Made by a program: the position numbers and the translations under genes. This document shows positions 49,740-61,454 of a DNA stretch of 64,000 nucleotides, piece by piece. Source of the stretch: Crocodylus rhombifer. Its lineage: Eukaryota; Chordata; Crocodylia; Crocodylidae. The stretch is from assembly GCA_038503035.1 (NCBI GenBank), contig JAVSML010000049.1:558001-622000 (forward strand), in the 5' to 3' direction. Within the stretch, counting starts at the first letter, position 1; every line of letters begins with the position of its first letter. The notes below the pieces were generated by a model. That model was not told the origin of the DNA. It worked only from the letters and a program-made list of their open reading frames with translations, and searched no databases.

Positions 49740-50228
49740 TCCAGCAGCTTTATGTGAGCATTGAACAGGAGAGGTGACGAAATGAATTCTGGAAAGGCCC
49801 CGAGGGGATGACAGGCACTCGTCCGTCACCACCCTTAGTGGTCCCAGCAGATCATACAAATGTTTTATCAGTCTTTCCTGGTTAACTGTATCTAAGGCAC
49901 CTGAAAGATCTAATTAGATTAACGGGGCACAATTTCTCCAGTTCTCCAAGTGATGATTCTCAGACAGGGCCAGGAGCAGAGTCTCTGTGCTATATTCATG
50001 ATGAAAGCCAGACTGACCAGAGTCCAAGAAGCTATTAGTATCCAGATACACATGGCGCTGTTTGGGTGACCACCCATTCCATGACCTTCTCGAAAAAGGG
50101 GAGGTTGGAAACAGGGCAGTAACTGGCTTAGGAGTCAGCTTCAAATGATGGTTTCCCAAGTAGGTTCCAGACAACTGCAAACTTAAGAACATCTGGCACC
50201 CTGTCCTCCCAAAGGGAGGTATTGACAA
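49740..50228 (-). pseudogene. L2-like reverse transcriptase remnant
   Basis: Contains the fingers/palm part only: ALFPTSPFSRRSW (PVSNLPFLSK-type block), DSGQSGFHHEYSTETLLLAL, then after a stop near 49917 LDLSGALDTVNQERLIKHLY. The Asp of the first palm motif is replaced in context (SGALDT versus the usual SAAFDT). Not functional. Confidence 0.75.
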
Positions 50229-50836
50229 CCCTGCCAGCAGTGACCCCAGTCTCCTACAACTGGCTTTTACAGGCCAGGGTAGTCATGGGTCCAGTCTCCA
50301 ACTGCTTGTCCTCATCCTTGGAAGTGTATCTTCTGCATCAGTGGCAATTTAAAGTGATCCATTATAAATGAGGAAGCTTAGTCTTGTCCTAATCATGAAC
50401 TCTGACTTGGCAGCCACCACTTTTGCTGCAAAGTTAACCTGGACACTAATGACCTTTTTTTGTCTGCAAAGTAGGTGGCAAATTTGTCACAGCAGGTAGG
50501 CAATATGGATGATGAGGGGAACAACCACTCTAGCTTGCCTTGGATGTACTGCGTTTGTCTTTCTGGCAGAAGTGATTTCTGGTATGTCAGGTGCAATTTG
50601 TGTTCTGAAAGTAGAAGTTTCAGCACCACATACCATTCAAGGAACAAAGATTTCTTAGATTTCTGGTAAATCTTGATATAGACAGCAAAAGGGAGAGAAT
50701 TGATGAGAAGGGAACCTGAGTGTATAAAACCAAAGAAGCAGATGGATTGCATTTTTATTCCAAGAGGGGAAAGAAAGCTAGAAGCTGTCCAACTCAGCTA
50801 GAAACAAAAAAAACTGCAGAACTGCCTGTCTCTAGG

Positions 50837-51094
50837 CAGTACTTCTCAAAATTGTTGGAGTAAAGGCACCACTCTTAACATTTGCAGATTGTGGCACCCA
50901 ATCTCAAATACAAATTTGTATATTATAGGACTTACCTCCTTGCTGAGGGGCTGAGAAATGGGGGTGCAGGATTGGCCAGGCAGGGACAAGCTTAACTCTG
51001 CATTAATTTGCTTATCTCCTCACACCTCACATAAACCCTTCAAAGGATCTGGTAGCACCCTAAGATACTGTGGCACCCTGGTTGAGAATCACTG
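50837..51094. mobile_element. Short hAT-like non-autonomous element with target duplication
   Basis: The left end CAGTACTTCTCAA and right end TTGAGAATCACTG are inverted repeats. They are flanked by CTCTAGG on the left (50830-50836) and CTCTAGG on the right (51095-51101), consistent with a slightly damaged 8-bp hAT duplication. 258 bp, non-coding. Confidence 0.75.
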
Positions 51095-51393
51095 CTCTAG
51101 GGGAATGAAATAAAAAAACTATAGGGGATTTATCTCACGGTATCTTAATGGTGTGAAGCAAGCAACTTCTAAATGCAAACAGTTATCATTGGTAACTCCT
51201 AACTGAGAAGATTATACCAAGCAAGGCACATAAGGACACCTGGGCAGTGCTGTCTCTGGAGTAAAATTACTGAATACTTGCTGAAGAGCTTTCTCAATCC
51301 TCGCTCAACTATTGTAGTGATGTGCAGTGGCAGAACAACCTGGTGTCATGTGAAACTAAGTAGACTTCTTTTTTTTTTTTTTAAATATGTCAG

Positions 51394-51476
51394 GGATCTC
51401 GGAAGGGAACAGAGATCTTCCTGGTACTGTACATGCAAGCATACAAAATGGGGGAGATGAAGAAGCCTCATCTGTG
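51394..51476 (+). CDS. Weak candidate second exon of the plus-strand gene
   Basis: A textbook acceptor (run of 13 T, then ATATGTCAG) precedes an open stretch. Joined in phase to the exon ending at 46601 it reads GISEGNRDLPGTVHASIQNG and GDEEASSV, then meets a TGA at 51477. The best donor, CTG|GTATGA at 51482, is beyond that stop. The only GT before it (TCT|GTGTGA) is poor. It may be a chance match to a T-rich tract, or the frame may be misjudged. Confidence 0.2.
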
Positions 51477-51499
51477 TGACTGGTATGAAACTGCAGATT

Positions 51500-54400
51500 T
51501 GGGTTTTGTGAAGCTTTGGGCAACGTTCCAGGTATAGAAGGGGCTGTGTGAACAGGGCAGCCAGTATGTTGTGGGTACTGGGGCTGAACTGGAGTAGCTG
51601 GAGGTCAGTAAACTAACAATGCTAGGGGAGGCTCTGAAACAGGTAACTGTGATTTAAACTCCATGTAGTGTTGCAACCTATGTACAGAATGAAAAATGTT
51701 TCCAATTGCTGATATGTCAGTGCTAGAAATCTAAATATAGAAGCAAGGAAAATTGGGCATTTGTATTGATTAGCCTGACTAAAACATGATGAAATGATTT
51801 GCATAATTATTTGTTCCTTAGTTTATAACCTTAAGAGTGAATAAAAGTCATTCCACCTAGGCTCTGATTGCCTATGAGAAAGAACTGGGAACCACAGGAC
51901 CATGGATGCATAGCTGTTTGTGTGCTAGCTAACAGAGCCTAGGGGTGGGATGTGGGGAGGAGGACAGGGAGGTGTTCTGTTATATGCAAATGAAAAGAAT
52001 TGGAGATCAGGATAAACTGTTCTAAGCACCAATCTATAATGTGTAGAACAGGAAAAATGGTGGCGTCTAGTATTTCTCTTTGGGAGGCATAGGCCAGCAT
52101 TCTCATGCTGTTAGTAGTAAATCATGATTAGGGTATCTAAAAATATCTATGATTTTCTAACACAAAGCATATTGCACCCAACACAACTTTAGACCTTTTT
52201 ATGACAATAAACATGACTTATTCACTGAACTGGAAGTTTGCATTTATCTAGGGACCAATTATACTTCTATATTTCTTCATAGGTTTTTATTGAGTAATGA
52301 GCAGAAGACAAATATTTGGAATGAATACTTTTGTATTTGTAACAAATAAACAAACTTGGGATAAATTAGCCTTTTTTTCTGTTTTTAATTTATCCAGGAA
52401 TAAGGCTGCTTCCTACAGACTACTTAATTTGTAACTGTGAAAGCATTGCAGCTGGATTTGTGACAAATTGGTTGAATATTACCAGCTTTCTTGTTTTTTG
52501 CTTTTGACTGGGGTTTTTTCATACATGTATATTTTTATACAATTAGTAGCAAAGAAAATGCAAAATAGAAATGGGGGGCAAAACATTTTGCACAGTTTTG
52601 CCCAGTTTCCAGTCTGGGAACAGTGTATCTTCATTTCTTCATAATGGCTGCACCTGCAAGCTGCTTCTGGTCACGTGAGATTTTTTTTTTTGTCAGTTAC
52701 ATCCAGTAAATAAGCTTATTTAAATTATCTTTGTGTAAATTACTAATATAAAGAGTTCAAGTTCCATTTTATTTTTGTGCAATCTCTAAATTAATATAAT
52801 ATTGAAATTTGGGGGAAAATGCCTTTGAATAAGGAACCAGCTTCAGCCTTGTGTGATGCCTCACTGCCACATCACATATTGGCTGGAGAGACAAAGAGAC
52901 ATTGTGGCCCCACTGTCATATGGAATTCCACAATGGATGGAAGCAGATCTAGTAAGGGATAAAAGATGAGTGTCAGGTCCAGTATCTGCAAGTATAGACC
53001 ATATTTGCAGCTGAATATATATAGTAGCTCTGGAAACCTAAATTAGTTGTTCTTGTTTATTTTGGAAAGAGTGGCAAAGCATGTTTGCATAGGTTTGCAC
53101 TTGCAAGCATTTTCTTACCATTAGACAATAGAAGGGTCCGAACTAAATTTTATGCATTTCTAATATTCCATGGTGTTTAAAGGATCAGAGGCCATATACA
53201 AAAAGGTTTTATTTAAACCAGAATTTATTTGAACTTTATGTCCAAACATGATCCAAAAAGAGATCTGACTCAGCAGCAGGTAACCCTGGAAATGCCCAGC
53301 CTCACTGGGGGCCTCTTTCCTAGACTTGTTTCCTAGGCACCTGGTGTTTTGCCATCTGCACACATTTGTTACAGAGAATGAAGCTTAAACAGTGCTTAGA
53401 TCACATTGTGATGGAAATGGAGCCTCTGAGGGGAGGACTCAGCATTGAATTCAATAGAAAACACAGCAACTATGGCTACTTTTATTAAAAAACACAGTCA
53501 TCACAGGGTAAAGTGGTATAAGTGCTGGTGCACACTTATATAATATAGCCTTGTGCTGAGAGCACTTGTCCAGAAGTGAGAGACCAGGGTTTAATTTCTC
53601 CCCCACCTACAAGGTTTTAAACCTACACCCACCAACTTCCAGAGGGCTGCCCTAAAGCACCAAGCTACATGATTAGATTGGATGGGGATGGATTTTTGTT
53701 GAAGCTAGACCACAGTGCAAATAAGAATTCAAGATTCATGAGGCCAGAAGGGGAGCAAGCAAGAAAGCCTCACTCTGGTTTCATGGCTAGGGCATTTACC
53801 TGGCTGGTGGGGAGGATGCAGAGTCCTAGGTTACAGTCCCTAATACAACCACACATGCATATTTATGTAAAGTAGTCATTGGATTAATAACTAACAGCAG
53901 TTATAATGGCCAGGTACCCAAAAATTTGTTGCCTAGTAATTAGGCATTCTCACTCCTTTATTCGACTTGGTTTCTATCTGTGTCCTCGAGGAAAAGTTAA
54001 CTTAGCATCTTCTGCAGTCTTGCTGCTTTTTACTCTAGTAATTGCATTTGTGTTAAGGATGTGTAATGGCTTCCATCGTGGTTTCCTTCTAAACTCATCT
54101 TAAGTGGCCAAAAATACCTTTTTTGGTTAAAACTTTCAGTGCTTTGGGGTGAAGTTGGAATCACAGAAGAGTAGAATGTTCCAATTCTATGAAGAAGTAT
54201 AAGGAAGCAGTTGATTTTATTGAGACTATTTGATTGATACATATTAAGACTGCTATAACAGTGAAATTCAAAAGGAAAGTAAAAAGAGAAATTCAAGCTT
54301 TGGGCTACAGATACAGGAAAAAATCACTTTGGTGAACCTGCACATTAACTCTATGCACTGGTTTCAATCTCCTCTGCATTATGAAAGGTTTCTCTTCCAG

Positions 54401-54551
54401 CAGTTCCAGATGTCTCATTTCCATTCAATATTAACATCTTGCCATTTTTTTTCCTTTTTGTTTTCATTTTTTCCAACTTCTTGGTTTAGGTCTCTGTTTA
54501 TAACCACTCATTCCTTCTTTTTCTGTCTTCAGTGATAGCCACATCAACTAG
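51500..54551. other. Gene-free AT-rich stretch
   Basis: No exon or transposon was supported. A good acceptor near 52405 is followed by about 37 open codons without a convincing donor. Confidence 0.4.
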
Positions 54552-54780
54552 TTGTTGGGACCCAGAAGCCTGTGAGCCTGGGTTCTTAACTCTGGCACTT
54601 ACAATAATATATTGTGGGGTGGTGAGCATGTTGTATTGCTTTTGACTAGCTTTAGTATTAGAATTGTAACTGCTATAGTTGTTTTGCTTTTGACTTGGAA
54701 TTGTAACTGTTAAGGTTCAATAAACTTGCTTATAGTTAAGGTTAAACGTGTCTTAGTCTCCATACCTGGTAAAAAGACAT
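54552..54780 (+). mobile_element. Possible solo LTR fragment
   Basis: Begins TGTTGGGACCCAGAAGCC, has two partly repeated TTGCTTTTGACT...GAATTGTAACTG units, then TTCAATAAACTTGC, an AATAAA in the position expected within an LTR, followed by TCTTAGTCTCC. No matching internal region or target duplication was seen. Confidence 0.35.
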
Positions 54781-55529
54781 GTAGCATCTATGATGCTGAA
54801 GTTGTTTTGAATGAGAGCAGTACAGAATACTGCATGTCTCAGTCTCAGGCTTGTCTCAGTCACTCAAAAGCAGAAAAGGCGGTTTGTTAGCAGTAGCTCA
54901 TGCACCTTGTAATGGTTTATTTTTACATTCCTTTTAAGGATTGTGGGGGTTTTTTGTTTGTGTATGCATGAATATAAATCATCTTAAAAGGTTATTTAGG
55001 CTGAAGCAAGGCTCAAGCACTCTGAATTTTATGAAGGTGATTATGTGACATGGTTGCATAGTGGGGTGGGGGCTAGACTGTGTTACCTGGAAGTTCCCTT
55101 TCAGTACTATGAAATACCAGGCTGAGAGAGTCCCATGCAACCTTAATTCTGCTTATACATTTGAATAAGGAAGGGACCAGGGAAGTGAAGAGTGTTTTCA
55201 AAGAATTAGATTATTATAATGACCATTCACAGTAAGAGACAAGATCTTCCATTTCTTTCTGATGCAAGTCATTCCTGCTTTCATAAATCGTGTTGGTATC
55301 TGATAATTTTTGTAGGTATTTGGATGGGTTTATAGTATCCCTTCATGCTGTATGTGCTAGTAGAACAAACTGAGGTTGGAGTCTCCATAGATTTTTAATT
55401 TTGACTAGATTTGAGTCTAGACTTCCTAGAATTTGCTTTACTTTTGAAGAATGGTAGGGTATAGAAAACACGTTATCAGTGTCTTCTACCTCCCTAGTCA
55501 TCTTTCACTGAACTTAGACTATGAAGCTA
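54781..55529. other. Gene-free stretch
   Basis: Nothing recognisable was found. Confidence 0.45.
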
Positions 55530-56485
55530 GGGACAGACATTACACATAAACCGGTTTAAGTGATCAGAAACTGATTTAAACCTGTAGCGAAACAGAAGTT
55601 CAGTGCACATAAACCAGTTTGAAAATGGCTGAAACCAGCTTGAGATACTACATTCAAACAGGTTTATCAGACTTAACTGATTTGGGTCAAACCGGTTTAT
55701 GCAATGTCTGTCCCAGACACCTTCCTGGTTTAAGTTAAACCAGAGTCCCCCAGCATTCCAGATGCTTTGCAACCGGGGGCAGGGTTCTGCTCTCTGCTCC
55801 AGCCCAGCACAGCTGGCCCCACCCCCTGCTCCCTGGTTAGAGCTCTGGCAGAGAATGCAGGTACAGTGATGTCTGCCTAGACTCCTCCTGCTCCCCTTCC
55901 TCCCCCTCACCACTCCCTGCTCAAGCAGGGATACGTCCTCCCCTTTGCCTTATACAGACATCTCTCTGCATTAACTAGCATACCACATGATGGCTGTGGT
56001 CCGTGCTGTGGGAGACAGGAAAAAGACAGACAGAACAGTGTCCACTTAAGGCTTTTTGGAGCTAATCAGCAGGTAGCTGGTAATGTCCCTCCCTTCCTCC
56101 CTTGGAAGAAGTTGTTTAAGAAGAGCCTAAACTAATGAGAGAGGCTTTGTTTTGTTTGATGCACTGATAAATGCTAACAACTCCCTGTGTAACTCTGCTG
56201 TGTAACTAAATGCTCTGTTATCAACAGGAGGGGGGGAGGGGGGGACCCCTCCCTAATCAGAGCATCTTGCTGGGATCTGGCCACACCCCCCCCCCATCTT
56301 AGCACTATGGAAGGGAAGGGAAGGCTGCTGTAGCACCCCCCAGCTTCTAGCCCGAGCCACTGCAGGCATATGACTGCATTCCTCAGATGTCTGTACGGTT
56401 ATAAACAGGTTCAGCCTAGCCAGGTTAGATTAACCTGCAAAGATTGAATCAATTCACACTCAGGCTTTCTGAATGTCTGTCCCTA
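55530..56485. mobile_element. Non-autonomous DNA element (GGGACAGACATT family, copy C, longest)
   Basis: Left end GGGACAGACATTACACATAA, right end TGAATGTCTGTCCCTAA. Contains repeated AAACCGGTTTA/AAACCAGTTT motifs at 55545-55740 and shares CCACATGATGGCT and GGTTCAGCCTAGCCAGGTTAG blocks with copies A and B. An internal AATGTCTGTCCCAGAC at about 55702 is another copy of the terminal motif, so this may be a composite. Confidence 0.8.
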
Positions 56486-57904
56486 ACCTGAAGGTCTATG
56501 TTCTATACCTCTTCCCCCCCCGCCCCCCGACCATATAATTCCTCTTTACTCAGTGTCTTTCTGGGATTTGTGATTCATAAAAGAGCTAGGTTTATGAGTT
56601 GTCACTAAATTGGATTGTAGGGTGCTCCTAAAGTTGACGTTAATTGTAGACAGGCTGTTATCTATTTTTTCTGACTGGTATAATGTGCAGGTATATAGTA
56701 AGACACTTTGGTACAACCTCCTTTTCAAGTTGTACTACCTTTTCATTATTTTGGTTGCTGGAAAGAGAACACATGAGTAGAGGTGTGATTTAACTCAAAT
56801 GTGAATTCAGGATGAGGTTAGAGATGGGAAGAGATGCCATATTACCATTAAGATTAAAAGCTGATTGTTGTCAGTAGCTACAACCTTAAGGAAGCTGTTG
56901 GATCAGCAGAGTTGAGTTGCCCTGGATAATGGGGGGGAAGTCTTAGATGAACTTTTGGGTTACGAGTCCAGATGTTTCTGCCTAAAGCAGTGAGCAGTGC
57001 ACTAGGAGGGTTGTGTAATTAAATAGTGTGAAGGATGCCTAACACTGTTGATATGTGGTATTGTCTTTTTTCATGAATAAATTAAAATAATGTAAAGACG
57101 TTAGGCTTTTCCAGCACTGAGTGAAGGGCACACGGTTACTGTTAGATTCCATTGTTTTGCTGTTAGAATTGTTATGAGCAAAGCCTCTTGCCAGAACAGA
57201 ATTCTAAATTTACACAATGGTATTTTCATAGCACTGTATCCATGGCACTTTACCATCTACATCTGCTGGAATTATGTCAAGCTGAGCTTATTAAAATTTT
57301 GGGAGCTCATGTTCCCATTTAAGGAGGCAATTCTGAGAGTTTTCTGAATCCTTTATTAGATTATGCTGTCCTATCATATTATTACCTGCCTCCTTATTGA
57401 ACTACACAACCATTCATAATATGCCAACAACTGTCATGCTGGTCATTTTGATTTTAGGCTACACTACAGCCTTGAGATGGCATTGAAAGTGGCTGAATCA
57501 GTTTCCTTTAAACAAAGTGAAGATAAGAAATGCTTATTTATTTTAGTAGTTAACTTTTTAGCATTTTGCCTTCAGACACAATGAGCCAATGAGGTCCTGC
57601 AATCTCAAAAAGGCCAAGACACAACAATCCTGTAGGGGACTGATTAACTTTTTGTATATAATGGAAGACCACAAGATTTTTTCATCTTCAGCTTGGTGCT
57701 TGAATTGGGATATTTGTACATGTTATCACAATATCCCTTCCTCTCCTCCCCTATTATACCAATGAAAACTATTCTTGTTTAGATGTTCCCTTGAAGAAAG
57801 ATTGATTAGTGATTTGAGCTTTAATTTGGTTCCACAGCTACAACAGTGGATAGTATTTCATAGAAATCTAGATCTACTAGGTATCCTTTTTTTTTCTCCA
57901 CCGA
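56486..57904. other. Gene-free stretch
   Basis: An acceptor-like site near 57577 is followed by about 60 open codons on the plus strand, but no good donor and no recognisable protein. Confidence 0.4.
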
Positions 57905-58085
57905 TCTATGACAGGAATCCATAGTGTCAAAAACATTCTGACCTGTCGTGGTCTTTTTCAGTTTTGCAATAGAAGAATTGTCCTGGTTTGTTTGTTTTTT
58001 TCCATTTTTTCCAAAATGATTGAAAGTTAAGAGCTGGCATTTTCCAAGGGATGCCTTCAGTCTAAAAAGGTTTGGAATTATTGGC
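57905..58085 (+). repeat. Short interspersed repeat, copy 3 of 3
   Basis: Contains GGAATCCATAGTGTCAAAAACATTCTGACCTG, AGAAGAATTG, AGAGCTGGCAT, GGGATGCCTTCAGTCTAAAAAGG in the same order as the copy at 6215. Confidence 0.65.
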
Positions 58086-58675
58086 TTATACGGGACCTTC
58101 GCATAAGGGTGCTCTACTGGAAGTATGTCTGGATTTTTTTTTAGAGGGAAGGAAGACACTGAAGACTTCACAACCTTCCTTTTTTAATTAAAAAAAATCT
58201 GTAACTCACTGGAGGCATACAGAAACTGAATTTCTTGCACAAGTTTCATTTATTTTCTCTAATAAACAGTGGCCTCATGATTAGGGGCTGCACAGAGATC
58301 CAGACAATCTGCTGCAAATTTCATGTGCTTATTTTGGGGAATTTGACTGTTCACTGACTCAGTTCCCCAACTGAAAGAGTGGTGAATGCATTTCTCTAAT
58401 TCTGTAAGTTCTGAGATGAGTTCTGAGACTTCTTTCCCTCACTCAAATATTGGGGTGAAGGAGGCTTTATAAGTAGCTGGATATCTAAACTCCTTGTTTA
58501 TTCTATGATTATCCATGAACACTAGGTTCACTCTCTAAATTGTGTCTCTTCCCCAAGAATTTATCTGGATAATTTTGGAGTCCAGCCTGACCAGCTAGTA
58601 TGGATTTCCATGTTCATATTACTTTCATAATAAAAGCCACATAGGTACTGAAGTATATTTTTAAGAACTGGTGAG
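58086..58675. other. Gene-free stretch
   Basis: Nothing recognisable was found. Confidence 0.45.
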
Positions 58676-58925
58676 TGTGTCTACATGTTCATCAATGCAC
58701 CATGATTATAGCATATTAAGTTTAGTACTTGTAATTACAGGTACTACCTTAATGCTCCATAATTGGTGCTACTGCACATTAGCCATGGCGCACATGTTTT
58801 TGGTAGTGTTAATGCACAGTAGACTAATTCTTCTGCACAGTGCATTAGCACAGGTTTTGTCCACCATGCTAATGCTCAGCAGAATTAGTCTATTATGCTC
58901 AAAGCATCTCTTGTAGATGTGCCCA
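58676..58925. mobile_element. MITE-like element (GTGTCTACATG ends)
   Basis: The left end GTGTGTCTACATG is mirrored by TGTAGATGTGCCC at 58911-58923. The interior repeats TGCACA.TAG/AATGCTC.. motifs in both orientations, like 21066-21300. Non-coding. Confidence 0.55.
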
Positions 58926-59721
58926 GTTACACATACTTTACCTTAAACTGCCAAAGTTGTAAATTTACCTTAAATGGTAGGACTGCCAAAGTTGAAAGAC
59001 CTGGAACTTCCTTCCCTTATTTGTTCTACACCTTTCTTACACACATAACTTTTCTCCTTTTCAACTGTTACCTACTGCCTTCAATAGAGAATCAGATTAT
59101 ACATAGCATGCTGGAAAGCATGCAAGGGTCACTACTATTGTAAAGGTAGGTGTTCAAAATTTGGGTGTTAAAAAGCCATTTTTGGAAAGTGACTTGACAG
59201 CAGCAATTTTTCCATTAATATGGGAAGAACTTTGGATTAAACTCATTTGCTGGTCTCTGAAAGATATGGAATTTGGCAGTATTAATCTTTCAGAAAACCT
59301 GGTCACAGCCTGCCTAGGTCTTTATCTATGTGAGTAAGTGAGGACTAGGATATGAATTTACAGTGCCCTGGGTATTTCACACTACCGTCCCCAAGTAAAA
59401 TAAGACTTAGCAAAAACCTTAAAAGTCAATGTAGAAATGTGGACTTTATTTACAGAATGGGGCAGTGTCTTGGAAACCAAGGATTGAAAACGATTCAGGT
59501 ACCTCTCCCAGACTTGTCTGTAAGCTTATGTTTGGCCACTCTCCTGAAAAGTGGGAGATGTGGGTTTGAATCTTCTGAGGCTGGGCACAAAATCCATGAC
59601 TCCACTTCTGGATAAGTGCTTTGCCTGCCAGGGTATTGTCAAAATGTAGATACCATTGCTGTCATTACCTCCTCACACAGAAGTGTTTGCTAATGAGCTA
59701 CATTTTTGTCAGTTCTACAAT
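58926..59721. other. Gene-free stretch
   Basis: No supported exon or element. Confidence 0.45.
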
Positions 59722-60025
59722 TATAGAATAATACGGCAGGAGGTACTGACCTCAGGAGGTCATGTAGTCTAAATCCCTGCTTAATGCAGGAATATCGCTC
59801 AGTTTAAATTATTCCAGGCAAACAATTGTTGACCTTGTTCTTAAAAACTTCCAAATGTGGTGATTTTGCAGGATTGAATGCCTGTTCCAATGCTACCTGC
59901 CCTTGTAACACAAAAGTTATTTCTGATATTCAGCTTAAATTTACCTTGCTGCAAGTTAAGACCATTGTTCCTTGTTCTGTCCCTTGTGGCCACAGAGAAC
60001 AGTTTATCTCTACCCTCTTTATAAC

Positions 60026-61454
60026 CAGGGATCCAGGTTTTCTGTTTCCCATGCAAAAATGGAGAAAACTGTGGATTTCCTGGTTTTAGCAGAGAAATCC
60101 ACAGATTTTCCCCCTTTTGCAAAGAGCTCTGCAGGCTGGCAGAGTTCCAGCCTGCAAGAGGTTTTTGCAAAAAAAGGCAGGAAAGCTCTAGCCCTGCCCA
60201 GAGGGGCAGAGCCTGTGGCTTTCAGTTAGTCGCAAGACTTAAATCAGGATCACTTTCTTCCTGGAGCCTGTGAAGTGTTAAGTGGGGCTTGCAGGAGGCT
60301 GGGGAGTTGTGGGCCAGGGCTGGGGTGGAAGTTGGCTGGGGGCTGAGGGAGTGGAAAGATGTTGGGGAAATACACAAAGTGCCTGGCCAGCGCCTACAGG
60401 TGCGACTTCCCGTAAGGGCTGCTAAAGCTGCTTTGGTTTCACATGCCCCTAGCCAGGCATTCCGGCGGGAAGTGGGGGGGTGTTAGGGAAATGCATGGAG
60501 CGCCTGGTCAGCTCCATGTCTCCCTGCTTGTGGCCAGAGTGCCTGGTTCAGTGCATGTGAAACTGAAGTGGCTCTAGTGGCCCTTAAGGGAAGCTGCACA
60601 TGGAGGTGCCAGCCAGGAGCAGGGAAATGTGAAGCCAGCCAGGCACTCCCTGTTGTTCACTCTCAGGGGAGACCCATGCCCCCAGATCTGTGCCGGGGGC
60701 AGATCCCTGCTGCCCTGCTCTCCTCCCTGCGACCCAGCATGACTGGGGACAGACAAGCTGTGCAGGGATCTCCTAGGGGCTGCTCACTCCATGTTGCCCC
60801 AGCAATGTACCTCCTGCATGTGGGGCTGCACTGAGGGAAGCAGTGCGGGGCTCCACCACTCAAAGCAGCAGCAAGCACAGGAGGTGTGGCAGTGGGGAGA
60901 GGAGATCCTGGTGTGACCCACTGTTCCCAGCTTTGCTGGGTGTTGCCTAAAGGGCTACAGCAACCCTGCAGGAGGGAACCAGGGTGGGAGCTTGAGCTTG
61001 CAGTCTGCTCCCCGCACGGATCTGGGGGTGCAGGTCCCTCCTGGCCTCCTGGGAGTGGGTGTTGCCACTGGGAGCCAGCTTCGCCCTTGCCGGAGCCAGC
61101 ACCAGGCAGGCAGCAGTGGTGGAGCCAGCTCTGTTTCTGCTGCAGCTGCCTTCTGTTGGCAGGGAGCTATGGAACTGGGTCCCTGGTCCCATAGCCCTGG
61201 CAGCTGAGTGCCCCTCCGGCAAGGCAAGGGGGCAGGGGCTGTGGGTGGGGGACAAGGGGCACGAGCAGGTCTGGGGGGCTGTTGGGGTCAAAGAGGGGCA
61301 CCAGCAGGACTGGGGCGGCTGTGGGGGAAAGTAAGGGGCATCAGCAGGGTTGTGGGGGCTGTGCTGAGGGGAGGCCTTTAATTTTAATCATGGATTTAGG
61401 GTTTTTTTAATCCAAGAATTTGCAGTTTTTTATTACGGAAAACCAGGATCCCTG
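60026..61454. mobile_element. hAT-like non-autonomous element with perfect 8-bp target duplication
   Basis: Flanked on both sides by TTTATAAC (60018-60025 and 61455-61462). Terminal inverted repeats: CAGGGATCCAGGTTTTC at the left, GGAAAACCAGGATCCCTG at the right, one mismatch or indel. 8-bp duplications and CAGGG-type ends are hAT hallmarks. The 1.4-kb body is GC-rich, with no transposase. Related sequence at 48540-49410. Confidence 0.9.
61253..61370 (+). repeat. Tandem repeat of about 40 bp, three units
   Basis: Units start AAGGGGCACGAGCAGG, AGAGGGGCACCAGCAGGAC and AAGGGGCATCAGCAGGG, each followed by a TGGGG..GGCTGTGGGG-like stretch. It lies inside the hAT-like element. Confidence 0.75.

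Larger units (their letters stand above)
47690..50750 (-). mobile_element. L2-like LINE remnant, minus strand, interrupted
   Basis: At the low end a T-rich ATTTATTTACTTATTC, then TTTGATTTATGTGCCACCC resembles the 3' UTR of reptile L2-like LINEs. At 48165-48310 the segment GTTCTGCACCAGCTGCGGC...CGTATTGCAGTAGTC is typical of the same elements. On the minus strand about 50228-49750 the RT reads FLDSGQSGFHHEYSTETLLL, then LDLSGALDTVNQERLIKHL, equivalent to the QSGFRPGHSTETALL and LLDLSAAFDTVDH blocks. Frames are broken and the catalytic YADD region is not seen. A GC-rich sequence at about 48540-49410 interrupts it. Confidence 0.75.

Noticed and set aside
57578..57770. Plus-strand acceptor-like site with about 60 open codons
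   Set aside because: No convincing donor, and the required phase does not fit the first exon at 46601.
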